Shown: positions 44,555-54,344 of the stretch, one piece after another
How positions within the stretch are numbered: position 1 is the first letter of the stretch
Layout: every line of letters begins with the position of its first letter
From: Gammaproteobacteria bacterium
GTDB taxonomy: Bacteria; Pseudomonadota; Gammaproteobacteria; Enterobacterales; Alteromonadaceae
DNA: 64,000 bases
Reading direction: 5' to 3'
Assembly: GCA_018222985.1 (NCBI GenBank)
Contig: JAAEZG010000009.1
Location: 55,052 to 119,051 of the forward strand
The notes under the pieces: generated by a model
The model's database searches: none
What the model was told of the DNA's origin: nothing
Seen by the model: the letters and a program-made list of their open reading frames with translations, nothing else
Made by a program: the position numbers and the translations under genes

Positions 44555-46222
44555 ATGGCACAATATATTTACTCCATGTCGCGGGTTGGCAAAGTTGTCC
44601 CCCCGAAAAAGACTATTCTGAAAGACATTTCATTATCATTTTTCCCTGGTGCGAAAATTGGTGTACTCGGCTTAAACGGTGCCGGTAAGTCAACTCTATT
44701 GCGCATTATGGCCGGCGTGGACAAAGAAATTGAAGGTGAAGCACGCCCTTTGGCTGGCATTGAAATTGGCTATTTGCCACAAGAACCTCAATTAGATGAA
44801 GAGAAAACGGTACGCGAAACCGTAGAAGAAGCGGTTGCTGATGTGAAAAACGCCTTAACCGAACTTGACCAAGTTTATGCGGCCTATGCAGAAGAAGACG
44901 CAGATTTTGACGCGCTAGCGAAAAAACAAGGCCAACTTGAAGCTATTATTCAAGCTAAAGACGGCCACAACTTAGATAATATGCTGGAACGTGCAGCCGA
45001 TTCACTGCGCCTGCCGCCGTGGGACACAAAAATTAAGGTGCTTTCTGGTGGTGAACGTCGTCGTGTTGCTATATGTCGTTTATTACTCAGCAAGCCCGAC
45101 ATGTTGTTGCTTGACGAACCAACCAACCACTTGGATGCCGAATCGGTCGCTTGGTTAGAGCGCTTCTTGCATGACTACGACGGCACTGTTGTGGCCATTA
45201 CCCACGACCGCTACTTCTTAGATAACGTGGCGGGTTGGATTCTTGAACTTGACCGTGGTTACGGTATTCCATGGGAAGGTAACTATTCATCTTGGCTTGA
45301 GCAAAAAGAAAAACGCTTAGAGCAAGAAGAGAAACAAGAAAAAGCACGCCAACGTAGTATCAAGCAAGAGCTTGAATGGGTTCGTCAAAATCCGAAAGGC
45401 CGCCAAGCCAAAAGCAAAGCTCGTATGTCGCGCTTTGAAGAGCTACAAAGCGGTGATTATCAAAAACGCAACGAAACCAACGAACTCTTTATTCCTCCAG
45501 GCCCGCGCTTGGGTGACAAAGTGCTTGAGGTTAAAAATCTTAAGAAAGCATACGACGGTCGCGTACTCATTGATGATTTAAGCTTTAGTATTCCCAAAGG
45601 CGCCATTGTCGGTATTATCGGCCCGAACGGCGCTGGTAAATCAACCTTGTTTCGTATGATCACCGGCAAAGAACAGCCAGACTCAGGTACCGTTGAGCTT
45701 GGTGATACCGTGCAATTAGCAAGTGTCGATCAATTCCGTGATAACATGAACGACAAAAACAGTGTCTGGAAAGAAATATCCGACGGCCAAGATATTTTAC
45801 GTATTGGTAACTTCGAAATTAACAGCCGTGCTTATGTTGGCCGCTTTAACTTCCGTGGTAACGACCAACAAAAATTAATCGGTGAGTTGTCCGGTGGTGA
45901 ACGCAACCGAGTGCATTTAGCCAAGCTATTAAAGGCTGGCGGTAACTTATTGTTGTTGGACGAACCAACCAACGACCTTGACGTTGAAACCTTGCGCGCC
46001 CTTGAAGAAGCCTTGCTGGAATTCCCAGGCTCAGCCATGGTGATTTCGCACGACCGCTGGTTCCTTGACCGTGTCGCCACGCATATTTTGGATTACCGCG
46101 ACGAAGGCCAAATCAACTTCTACGAAGGTAACTACACCGACTACGAAGAATACATGAAGAAAACCCACGGCGAACAAGCCATGGAACCACACCGCACGCG
46201 CTATAAGCCAATTGGTGTGTAA
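44555..46222 (+). CDS. ettA: Energy-dependent translational throttle protein EttA (ABC-F)
   Basis: Ribosome-bound ABC-F ATPase that gates the first elongation steps according to the energy state. It has 555 residues with two ATPase domains: Walker A G-L-N-G-A-G-K-S-T near residue 39 and G-P-N-G-A-G-K-S-T near residue 358, each with L-S-G-G-E and L-L-D-E-P-T-N. The linker (about 240-315) carries the charged P-site tRNA interaction motif (for example R-Q-N-P-K-G-R-Q-A-K-S-K-A-R). AAGGA precedes the ATG. Confidence 0.97.
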   Translation: MAQYIYSMSRVGKVVPPKKTILKDISLSFFPGAKIGVLGLNGAGKSTLLRIMAGVDKEIEGEARPLAGIEIGYLPQEPQLDEEKTVRETVEEAVADVKNALTELDQVYAAYAEEDADFDALAKKQGQLEAIIQAKDGHNLDNMLERAADSLRLPPWDTKIKVLSGGERRRVAICRLLLSKPDMLLLDEPTNHLDAESVAWLERFLHDYDGTVVAITHDRYFLDNVAGWILELDRGYGIPWEGNYSSWLEQKEKRLEQEEKQEKARQRSIKQELEWVRQNPKGRQAKSKARMSRFEELQSGDYQKRNETNELFIPPGPRLGDKVLEVKNLKKAYDGRVLIDDLSFSIPKGAIVGIIGPNGAGKSTLFRMITGKEQPDSGTVELGDTVQLASVDQFRDNMNDKNSVWKEISDGQDILRIGNFEINSRAYVGRFNFRGNDQQKLIGELSGGERNRVHLAKLLKAGGNLLLLDEPTNDLDVETLRALEEALLEFPGSAMVISHDRWFLDRVATHILDYRDEGQINFYEGNYTDYEEYMKKTHGEQAMEPHRTRYKPIGV

Positions 46223-46252
46223 CTTCGTATCAGTTACTAGTTACAGCAAGAT

Positions 46253-46286
46253 AAAAAAGGGCTTACACCAGGTAAGCCCTTTTTGT
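46253..46286. terminator. Bidirectional terminator between ettA and fadE
   Basis: GGGCTTAC (46259-46266) pairs with GTAAGCCC (46272-46279), with A and T tracts on both sides, between the convergent ettA and fadE stops. Confidence 0.9.
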
Positions 46287-46305
46287 TTTGTTCAATTCGA
46301 GACTG

Positions 46306-48603
46306 TTAGAACTTACGCCCTTCAATAACGCCTGGCGCAAATTGATCAACACCAATAGCAGCCATGCGCAACTGCTCCGTTTTCTTAAACGCTTTGGCTT
46401 CGTCTGCGCTAATCACTTCAGCTTTACGCGCCGCTTTCACTAAATCATCACCGCTTAAGTCTTCGGCAATATCACCGCGCTTAATTGCTTTGCGAATACG
46501 CTTATAAATATCTGCGTGTTCACGCATGGCCAAGAACGCAAGCTCCATATGTCCTGTCATATCTTTTGCGTCGTCTTTCCAGAAACACAAGAAAGTATGG
46601 CGGTCTCGCGTAATGCCAGGCTCCATCATGCTCTTCGCTATGGCTTGCATGTTTTCGTCCGACGGCTTATTGAAATGCAAACCTAACGGGAAGATAGCTA
46701 AACGTAGGGTCCATGCAATAACGCGATTCGGGAAGTTCGCAAAAAAGCCTTTAAATGCCTGGCCAATTTCATATAAATGATGGTTCATAGCGTACTCAAC
46801 AAATGGTAAATCGCCAGTTTGACGGCCATCGTCTTCGTAGCGCTTCAGTACTGCGGAGGCCATGTACAAATGGCTTAACACATCGCCTAAACGTGCTGAA
46901 AGCATTTCGCGCCTCTTTAAGTCGCCCCCCATCACCAACATCGCCATGTCTGCCGTTAATGCCAAAGCGCGGCTCATACGCGTTAACTGCTGATAATATC
47001 GCGCCGTTGGCCCGCTCATCGGGCTGGCATTAAAGCGCGCCCCCGTTAAGCCCATAAATAAGCTGCCGAAGAAGTTACCCGCAGCAAAACCAATATGCTT
47101 CAACAACAAGCTATCGAACTGCTTTAAACCTTGTTCTTCGTCTGGGTTTGACGCCGCTTCCATTTCCGCTAATACGTACGGATGACAGCGCGTCGCACCT
47201 TGACCAAAAATCATCAAGTTACGGGTGAGAATATTGGCGCCTTCAACGGTAATTGAAACCGGTGTAGCCATGTAGCCGTGGCCTAAATAGTTACGTGGCC
47301 CCAATTGAATGCCTTTGCCTGCATGCACGTCCATGGCGGCTTCCATAACTTGGCGCCCCATTTCTGTCATGTGGTATTTAGTCATTGCAGTAATAACCGA
47401 GGGGCTTTTCCCTTCGCACAAAGCGGTTACCGTTAAGCGACGCATCGACTCCAATGTATAGTTAGTGCCGCCAATTTTACCCATGGCAGCCTGAACCCCT
47501 TCAAATAAACCAATTGGCATACCAAACTGCTGACGCACATAAGCATAGGCACCGGTCATTCTTTCAGTCACATGCCCTGTTGCAGCAGCTAGCGCCGGCA
47601 AACTAATACCACGCCCAGCTGACAAACATTCCATAAGCATGCGCCAACCTTTACCAGCATAATCTTGGCCGCCAATAATCCAATCCAACGGAATAAATAC
47701 GTCTTTGCCGTAGGTGGTGCCATTCATAAACGCTTGATTAAGCGGTAAGTGACGTTCGCCTGTTTCTACACCTTCATGACTTGTCGGAATAAGCGCACAG
47801 GTAATACCAATATCTTTTTGCTCACCAAGTAAGCCATCAGGGTCATACATTTTGAATGCTAAGCCAAGTACCGTGGCTACTGGTGCTAACGTAATATAGC
47901 GCTTGCTCCAATTTAGCCGAATACCAACCACTTCTTTGCCTTCAAATTCACCCTTGCACACCACACCCGTGTCTGGAATAGCGCCAGCATCGGAACCCGC
48001 TTCAGGCCCTGTTAACGCGAAGCACGGAATATCGGTACCGTCCGCTAAACGCGGCAACCAATAGTTTTTTTGCTCATCGGTACCATAGTGCGTGAGCAAT
48101 TCGCCTGGGCCCAATGAGTTCGGCACCATAACCGACACTGCCGCGCTAATGGAGCGCGTTGCAATGCGTGACACAATATGTGAGTTGGCAGCTGGCGAGA
48201 AATCAAGGCCACCAAATTCTTTACCAATAATCATGGCAAAGAATTTCTCTTTACGAATGTAATCCCAAACTTTCTTCGGTAAGTCGACGTCTTTTTGGAC
48301 TATTTTAAAGTCGTCCAGCATACCCAGTAGCGTTTCTAGCTGGTTATCAATAAACGCTTGCTCTTCTTCGGTAAACTGCGGTGCTTTGATTTGATGAAAC
48401 TTGTGCCAATCAGGTCGGCCACTAAACAAGTCAGCATCCCACCAAGTATCGCCCGCTTGCATTGCTTCGCGCTCTGTTGGCGACAGCGGCGGTAATACGC
48501 GTTTGAAAAACGCGAAGGCGGGACGCGAAACTAAGCTCTTGCGAATATCCGGCACTGCAAACAACAGCACCACTACAACCACTAAGAGAATTAAAATTTC
48601 CAT
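46306..48603 (-). CDS. fadE: Acyl-CoA dehydrogenase FadE
   Basis: FAD enzyme for the first oxidation of beta-oxidation. The 765-residue product is close to the large FadE type (E. coli 814), with an N-terminal membrane segment (residues about 2-18), a middle dehydrogenase core (A-L-T-G-P-E-A-G-S-D-A and L-N-W-S-K-R-Y-I-T-L-A near residues 200 and 230), and the large C-terminal FadE region. It follows a TetR regulator gene by 42 bases on the same strand. Its terminator is shared with ettA. Confidence 0.96.
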   Translation of the reverse strand: MEILILLVVVVVLLFAVPDIRKSLVSRPAFAFFKRVLPPLSPTEREAMQAGDTWWDADLFSGRPDWHKFHQIKAPQFTEEEQAFIDNQLETLLGMLDDFKIVQKDVDLPKKVWDYIRKEKFFAMIIGKEFGGLDFSPAANSHIVSRIATRSISAAVSVMVPNSLGPGELLTHYGTDEQKNYWLPRLADGTDIPCFALTGPEAGSDAGAIPDTGVVCKGEFEGKEVVGIRLNWSKRYITLAPVATVLGLAFKMYDPDGLLGEQKDIGITCALIPTSHEGVETGERHLPLNQAFMNGTTYGKDVFIPLDWIIGGQDYAGKGWRMLMECLSAGRGISLPALAAATGHVTERMTGAYAYVRQQFGMPIGLFEGVQAAMGKIGGTNYTLESMRRLTVTALCEGKSPSVITAMTKYHMTEMGRQVMEAAMDVHAGKGIQLGPRNYLGHGYMATPVSITVEGANILTRNLMIFGQGATRCHPYVLAEMEAASNPDEEQGLKQFDSLLLKHIGFAAGNFFGSLFMGLTGARFNASPMSGPTARYYQQLTRMSRALALTADMAMLVMGGDLKRREMLSARLGDVLSHLYMASAVLKRYEDDGRQTGDLPFVEYAMNHHLYEIGQAFKGFFANFPNRVIAWTLRLAIFPLGLHFNKPSDENMQAIAKSMMEPGITRDRHTFLCFWKDDAKDMTGHMELAFLAMREHADIYKRIRKAIKRGDIAEDLSGDDLVKAARKAEVISADEAKAFKKTEQLRMAAIGVDQFAPGVIEGRKF

Positions 48604-48645
48604 GCTATTACACCTATCAAATTAAGCTACGTTAAGCATAGCTGA

Positions 48646-49278
48646 TTATGCCGTGGGTGCATCCACACCACCGGCCAAAAACGGAATTAAGCGGTCAACA
48701 ACTTGGTCTGCCGCAATAGACTCACCAAAGTCGGCGGCGGCAATTTCTCGCAGCGCAGGCCCTGACACTTGCGCAAATACCGAAGCCCCTAACACAAAGT
48801 GCAAGCGCCAAAACATGTCTGCTGGGCTCAAATTTGGATTTGCCACGTGTAACAAAGCGAGTAAGCGATGCATTACTTCGCCAAAATGCTCCATGGTGTA
48901 GCGGCGCAGGTGCCCCTGAATATCTGCATACGCAAACCCCAGCAAACTTAAAAAGATAGTTGGCCCACCCTTGCGCACCTTCTTCAGCGCATTAAGTGGC
49001 TCGCGAAAACAGTCAAATACGTCACGCGTGCTAAATTGTGCACGCGGTTCAAGTTGGTCAAACTCAGCGTTTAGCGCTGGCATGAGTACTTCAAGATAAC
49101 GAGCCATGACCGCTTGAATTAACGCCTTTTTTGAGCCAAAGTGGTAATTTACAGACGCAAGATTAACGTCCGCCTCGGCGGTGATTTGCCTTAGCGAGGT
49201 TTGCTCAAAGCCATGCTCGGCAAATAAAGCTTCTGCAGCATTAAGAATTTTATCTTTTGTAGTTTCTCGCTTCGCCAT
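48646..49278 (-). CDS. TetR-family transcriptional regulator, PsrA-like
   Basis: A 210-residue repressor. The HTH is residues about 10-55 (I-L-N-A-A-E-A-L-F-A-E-H-G-F-E-Q-T-S-L-R-Q-I, then V-N-L-A-S-V-N-Y-H-F-G-S-K). The C-terminal half is the ligand-binding part. It is transcribed ahead of fadE, which suggests a fatty-acid-responsive regulator of fadE like PsrA of Pseudomonas and Shewanella. The operator may be the inverted repeat at 49313-49335. The ligand is inferred only from context and resemblance. Confidence 0.85.
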   Translation of the reverse strand: MAKRETTKDKILNAAEALFAEHGFEQTSLRQITAEADVNLASVNYHFGSKKALIQAVMARYLEVLMPALNAEFDQLEPRAQFSTRDVFDCFREPLNALKKVRKGGPTIFLSLLGFAYADIQGHLRRYTMEHFGEVMHRLLALLHVANPNLSPADMFWRLHFVLGASVFAQVSGPALREIAAADFGESIAADQVVDRLIPFLAGGVDAPTA

Positions 49279-49312
49279 AAAAAGCGCCCTATTTTTGGAT
49301 GCGCGTGTTTAG

Positions 49313-49335
49313 AACGCATATTTTAAACATGCGTT
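49313..49335. promoter_or_regulatory. Inverted repeat upstream of the tetR-fadE genes, candidate operator
   Basis: AACGCAT (49313-49319) and ATGCGTT (49329-49335) are perfect inverted arms with a nine-base spacer holding TTTAAAC. It lies 35-57 bases ahead of the TetR ATG, a suitable place for autoregulation. It is not proven to be bound by the TetR protein. Confidence 0.5.
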
Positions 49336-49369
49336 TTAATTTAAAGCAGAACCGACAGTGGTGCAAGCA

Positions 49370-49402
49370 TAAAAAAAGCGCTCAACGTTGAGCGCTTTTG
49401 TC
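49370..49402 (-). terminator. Terminator of the hemA-to-kdsA operon
   Basis: A perfect palindrome (49374-49399) pairs AAAAGCGCTCAA with TTGAGCGCTTTT around a CG centre, 18-43 bases past the kdsA stop, with A and T tracts on both sides. Confidence 0.85.
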
Positions 49403-49416
49403 GTTTAACAAGAATT

Positions 49417-50280
<864 letters not shown>

Positions 50281-50301
50281 TTAACCGTTAGCTTGCGGCG
50301 T

Positions 50302-51552
50302 CTAGCCGGCAGCAATAACGCGCAAGATCTGGCCACAAATATAGGCCATGTATGTACCTAATGCATAACCGAATACCGCTAACAGTACACCCACTGGCGC
50401 CAGCGACGGGTGAAAGGCCGAGGCCACGACCGGTGCTGAAGCTGCTCCGCCCACGTTGGCTTGGCTGCCAACAGCCATATAAAACACCGGAGCCTTGAGC
50501 AAGCGTGCAACAATGAGCATTAAGCTAGCGTGAATAATCATCCATATTGCGCCAATTAAGAAGTACTTTGGTACGTCAACAATTGCGGTTACGTCCATAT
50601 GCAAACCAATGGTCGCCACCAAAATATACACAAACATAGAGCCATATTTTGACGCGCCAACGCCTTCAAGCGAGCGCACGCGAGTAAACGACAAGGCCAC
50701 ACCGACGGTGGTCGCAATAACAATTAACCAGAAGAATTTCTTGTCTAAACTAAAGTCTTTTAATACCGGTACATGATCACCAATAAACGGCGCAATCACA
50801 TCTGCGCCCCAGTGCGCTAGCCCAGTAACGCCAAATGCCACCGCAATAATAAACATGAGGTCTGGCAGTTTTGACTCGCGACGGTGCTCAGCTTCGTACT
50901 GCTCCATACGTTGCTTAATGGCTTCAATAGCACTGGTGTCTGCACCAATGCGCTTATCAATGGCCTTATTGTTCGCCGCCATATAAAGCAATACCGCCAT
51001 CCACAAGTTGGCGACGATAATATCGACGGTCACCATGGCCGAGAAAATCTCACCGCCAACTTCATAAACTTCTTTCATCGCTGCTTGGTTTGCACCACCG
51101 CCAATCCAACTACCGGCAATAGTTGTCATACCGCGCCATACAGCTTCTGGCCCAGCCCCATCAAGCATTTCTGGAAATATAATACTCACCAGTAACAGCG
51201 CAATCGGCCCACCAATCACAATACCGACTGTACCTGTTAAGAACAAAATCAATAACTTAGGGCCAAGACGAATAATGGCTTTTAAATCTAAGCTTAATGT
51301 CAGCAGCACCAAACAGGCCGGCAGCAAATAATCCATAACCAACGGATAAATACCGGTACTGGCACCATCAACAATGCCAAAAGTGTTTAATAACGAAGGA
51401 ACAAAATAACAAAGGAGTAACGCCGGAACCCACTTATAAAACTTCTGCCAAAATGAATTCGTACTTGCTTGAGTATAAAAAATAAGACCAAGAATAACGG
51501 CTAATAAACCAAAAATAATGCCGTCATTGGTAATCAATGCAGTGTTGTCCAC
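50302..51552 (-). CDS. DUF819 family membrane transporter
   Basis: A 416-residue membrane protein with about 10-11 predicted helices, a DUF819 (YjcL-type) member. Features include repeated Gly-rich helices, such as T-G-T-V-G-I-V-I-G-G-P near residue 107 and S-W-I-G-G-G-A-N-Q-A-A-M near residue 151, and Q-A-N-V-G-G-A-A-S-A-P near residue 365. Some relatives appear to be substrate/Na+ transporters but the substrate is not known. It is inserted between sirB1 and kdsA. GTG start with AGGGG six bases upstream. Confidence 0.85.
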   Translation of the reverse strand: MDNTALITNDGIIFGLLAVILGLIFYTQASTNSFWQKFYKWVPALLLCYFVPSLLNTFGIVDGASTGIYPLVMDYLLPACLVLLTLSLDLKAIIRLGPKLLILFLTGTVGIVIGGPIALLLVSIIFPEMLDGAGPEAVWRGMTTIAGSWIGGGANQAAMKEVYEVGGEIFSAMVTVDIIVANLWMAVLLYMAANNKAIDKRIGADTSAIEAIKQRMEQYEAEHRRESKLPDLMFIIAVAFGVTGLAHWGADVIAPFIGDHVPVLKDFSLDKKFFWLIVIATTVGVALSFTRVRSLEGVGASKYGSMFVYILVATIGLHMDVTAIVDVPKYFLIGAIWMIIHASLMLIVARLLKAPVFYMAVGSQANVGGAASAPVVASAFHPSLAPVGVLLAVFGYALGTYMAYICGQILRVIAAG

Positions 51553-51579
51553 AGAAACCCCTCTTTTTTATTCTAGTTT

Positions 51580-52383
51580 TTAATGAAGGACGTGCTGGGG
51601 GGCCGCCCACGTTTCAAGTTGTAAGCGCAGCATTTGTGCGCTTGGGTCATCAGGGCATTGTTCGACAAAATACTGGTAGTCGTCAACTGCCGCTTGCTGG
51701 CAATCAAGTTCTTCTAACACGTAACCACGGTCGCGAATCTCGTATGGGTCATCGGGCGTAATAGCCAACAGCATGTGCACAACGGTTAAAGCATTGGCAA
51801 ATGCACGGTCGTGAATCATCGCGTGCTTCAGCTCAGTTAAGTAGCGTTGCAGTATTGTTTTTTGATCAGCCGCTTCAAACATGTCCCAACTAAAATCAAT
51901 CGCATCGTCGGTCACATCCTCAAAACGCTCTTGCACCTGCTTACCTTCAAGCAGTTCGCCGTGCAACGGGTCAACAAAGTAACTCTGCTGCTCATTGTCA
52001 AAACGTAACAACGGATAGCCCGGAAAGTCGATCAACTCGGTTTGCACCCCTGCGTACGCCGCAGCCTCTTGTAACAACAAGGCCAAACTAACCGGTAATC
52101 CCGTGCGATAGCTAATAACACGGTCGAGCAAAATACGCTGCGCGCCAACAATTGGCTCCGGCGCGTCACTAAAACCAAGCTCAAAGTAAAAATCTTGAAT
52201 AATTGCCTGCAACTTTTCTAAGCCATCTTCGCCATTATGGCGCTCGGCCATATCACGAATAAGCTGATAATAGTCGCTCACATAGCTGTCGCTATCGCTG
52301 TGAAAGGTTCGGCTAATCTCCCACACTATTTCAATAGTTGGCAGAATTTCGTGAGCAACATGTTCTAAATATGAAAAGCGCAT
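51580..52383 (-). CDS. sirB1: SirB1 family protein (transglutaminase-like, TPR)
   Basis: A 267-residue protein matching SirB1 (E. coli YchA). It has the region I-L-L-D-R-V-I-S-Y-R-T-G-L-P-V-S-L-A-L-L near residue 85, F-P-G-Y-P-L-L-R and a C-terminal tetratricopeptide-like repeat. The molecular role is not established. It lies downstream of SirB2 and upstream of kdsA, the conserved order. Confidence 0.92.
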   Translation of the reverse strand: MRFSYLEHVAHEILPTIEIVWEISRTFHSDSDSYVSDYYQLIRDMAERHNGEDGLEKLQAIIQDFYFELGFSDAPEPIVGAQRILLDRVISYRTGLPVSLALLLQEAAAYAGVQTELIDFPGYPLLRFDNEQQSYFVDPLHGELLEGKQVQERFEDVTDDAIDFSWDMFEAADQKTILQRYLTELKHAMIHDRAFANALTVVHMLLAITPDDPYEIRDRGYVLEELDCQQAAVDDYQYFVEQCPDDPSAQMLRLQLETWAAPQHVLH

Positions 52384-52409
52384 AAACCCTTAAAGTGCTA
52401 ATGCGATAG

Positions 52410-52480
52410 CAGCTATTGGATATTAGATATTAGCCTTAAGCAGGCTGGGTTTATCTAATATCCGATATCTAATAGCTAAT
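52410..52480. repeat. Imperfect AT-rich inverted repeat between sirB2 and sirB1
   Basis: TATTGGATATTAGATA (52414-52429) faces TATCTAATATCCGATA (52452-52467) with one mismatch, and outer bases extend the match (AGCTATT, GCGATA). A nested AGCC/GGCT hairpin sits in the loop. The arms contain a 7-base-period ATTAGAT pattern. Noncoding. The hairpin sits in the operon mRNA. Confidence 0.7.
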
Positions 52481-52493
52481 ATCGCTTTTGTTT

Positions 52494-52865
52494 TTAAATC
52501 AAAGCTTGTTTGCTGAAGGCAATATGAAGCAAGAACATAATCCAGCTCAACGCCCCAATAAACCCAACATAACGTAACCAGCTTTTCGAAGCCTTCATGG
52601 CAACTAAACCAAATAAAATATAACCAACTAAGCCAATGACTTTATTCACCAACCAAGGCGTTTCCCATGGCCACATTTGCCAATGAATTAGCATACCAAC
52701 AATGGTTAATAGCAAGGCGGTATCAATAATATGAGGAACAATTTTCACCCATTTTTGTCGTGCAATACCGGCGCCAATGCTTAGCCAGAAAAAACGAAGC
52801 ATGAATAATACCACACTTACCGCTACAAAAGTGACGTGCATGTGTTTTAAAGCTATAAAAGACAT
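52494..52865 (-). CDS. sirB2: SirB2 family membrane protein
   Basis: A 123-residue four-helix inner-membrane protein matching SirB2 (E. coli YchQ): L-K-H-M-H-V-T-F-V-A near the start, H-I-I-D-T-A-L-L, K-V-I-G-L-V-G-Y-I. Function is unknown. It follows the lone receiver gene by 14 bases. In E. coli it follows prmC directly. Confidence 0.93.
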   Translation of the reverse strand: MSFIALKHMHVTFVAVSVVLFMLRFFWLSIGAGIARQKWVKIVPHIIDTALLLTIVGMLIHWQMWPWETPWLVNKVIGLVGYILFGLVAMKASKSWLRYVGFIGALSWIMFLLHIAFSKQALI

Positions 52866-52879
52866 TAATCAGATCCTTT

Positions 52880-53485
52880 TTAATCGTTATTATCTATTAA
52901 TCGTTGGTAAGCAACAGCTATTTGATGGCGTAATTGCGGCTGGTGTTCACGTAGCCAGTTTTGGTAAAAACTGAGTTCATGTTCATAACGGTCGCGCTCA
53001 TCCGCAACGCGCAAAATATCGCGATAAGACCGTAAAGCCGACATCACACAAGTAAATAGTTTTTGCGCGGTTAATTCAGTTTTCGCTTTATAGTCGTTAA
53101 TGTCGTAATTCATAACAACCGATCGCTCTGGCGCTTGGCCTGGCTGCCCAGTGCGCAGCACAATACGCGCGGCATGATTATCTGCTTGCTCGCGTATGTA
53201 TTGCGCAACTTTCAAGCCGGCATCGTCGGTTTCCATCACCACGTCAAGCAACACAATGGCAATATCGTCATGTTGATCAATGAGCGTTTGTGCTTCGTCG
53301 CGTGAATGAGCACTCAAAAACTTTAATCCGCGCCCTTCAAACACTAGGTCCATCAGTGCTAAACGCGTTACCGCGTGCACTTCCCGTTCGTCATCAACAA
53401 TCAATACCTTCCAACCGTTCTCTTCGGTTAAATCGGCATCAACGTCGTGCTCATCTTCGTCAGCAAAGATAAAGTCATTGCTCAT
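52880..53485 (-). CDS. Stand-alone response regulator resembling DUF3369 regulators without the output domain
   Basis: A 201-residue receiver. Acidic D-D is at 31-32, phosphoacceptor Asp81 in I-V-L-L-D-V-V-M-E, Thr in L-R-T-G-Q-P-G-Q-A-P-E-R and Lys in D-Y-K-A-K-T-E-L. The sequence matches the N-terminal part of DUF3369/HD-GYP response regulators up to D-I-N-D-Y-K-A-K-T-E-L-T-A-Q-K-L-F, but a short helical tail replaces DUF3369 and HD-GYP. It overlaps prmC by 11 bases. The inserted position in this otherwise conserved operon is unusual. Confidence 0.85.
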   Translation of the reverse strand: MSNDFIFADEDEHDVDADLTEENGWKVLIVDDEREVHAVTRLALMDLVFEGRGLKFLSAHSRDEAQTLIDQHDDIAIVLLDVVMETDDAGLKVAQYIREQADNHAARIVLRTGQPGQAPERSVVMNYDINDYKAKTELTAQKLFTCVMSALRSYRDILRVADERDRYEHELSFYQNWLREHQPQLRHQIAVAYQRLIDNND

Positions 53486-54344
53486 ACTCAGGTCTCCATT
53501 GGCCCAAGGTCACTCGGTCTAACTGTGCATAGTCTTGCACAGTGCTGATATGGGTATAACCACAATCGGCAAAACTTGCACGAACCGCCGCGGCTTGTTG
53601 ATAACCGTGCTCAATCAGCAACCAGCCCTGCGCGGCTAAATAATCACGCGCGCGGCTAATAATGTGCTGAATGTCGGCTAAACCATGATCACTTGCGATC
53701 AACGCACTGTGCGGTTCGAAACGAACATCGCCTTGATGTAGGTGCGGATCATCAGCATCAATGTAGGGTGGATTAGATACCACCAAATTATATTTACTGA
53801 TTACCGGCACATTGGCAAACCAGTCACTTTGTTTAATCTCAATAGCTAATTGCAGACGTTCAGCGTTGCGCTTTGCAAGCGTCACGGCATCGGGCATTTT
53901 ATCAACCGCGGTTAGCCGCCAATTGGGTTGGCTATGTTTTAACGCCAACGCAATAGCCCCCGTACCCGTCCCTAAATCAAGTACTTGTGCATGTTCCGGC
54001 AATGCTAGTGCCAGCGCCTGTTCAACAAGTACCTCGGTGTCCGGCCGAGGTATCAACGTGCTGCTGTTAACAAATAATGGTAACGACCAGAACTCACGTT
54101 CACCTAGCAGGTGTGCTACCGGGTGCCCCGCAAGCCGTTGCTCAATGAGCACTTGGTAGCGCTTTGCTTGTGCGGCTGTCAAACAGCGCTCAGGCCACGT
54201 CACCAAATAAGTGCGATCACGCTCCAAACAGTGCGCTAACAATACTTCGGCATCTAATTTGGCCGACTCACTGCGAACTTGCAACGTGTCCGTTGCTTGT
54301 TTTAACGCTTGTTGAATCGTTAACCCAGCAGTAAATGCAATCAT
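53475..54344 (-). CDS. prmC: Peptide chain release factor N(5)-glutamine methyltransferase
   Basis: Methylates the Gln of the GGQ motif in release factors. It has 289 residues with N-terminal helical domain and a SAM domain: [12 protein letters not shown] near residue 120 and the catalytic N-P-P-Y near residue 186. Start ATG overlaps the prfA stop by four bases. Confidence 0.97.
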   Translation of the reverse strand: MIAFTAGLTIQQALKQATDTLQVRSESAKLDAEVLLAHCLERDRTYLVTWPERCLTAAQAKRYQVLIEQRLAGHPVAHLLGEREFWSLPLFVNSSTLIPRPDTEVLVEQALALALPEHAQVLDLGTGTGAIALALKHSQPNWRLTAVDKMPDAVTLAKRNAERLQLAIEIKQSDWFANVPVISKYNLVVSNPPYIDADDPHLHQGDVRFEPHSALIASDHGLADIQHIISRARDYLAAQGWLLIEHGYQQAAAVRASFADCGYTHISTVQDYAQLDRVTLGQWRPEYEQ

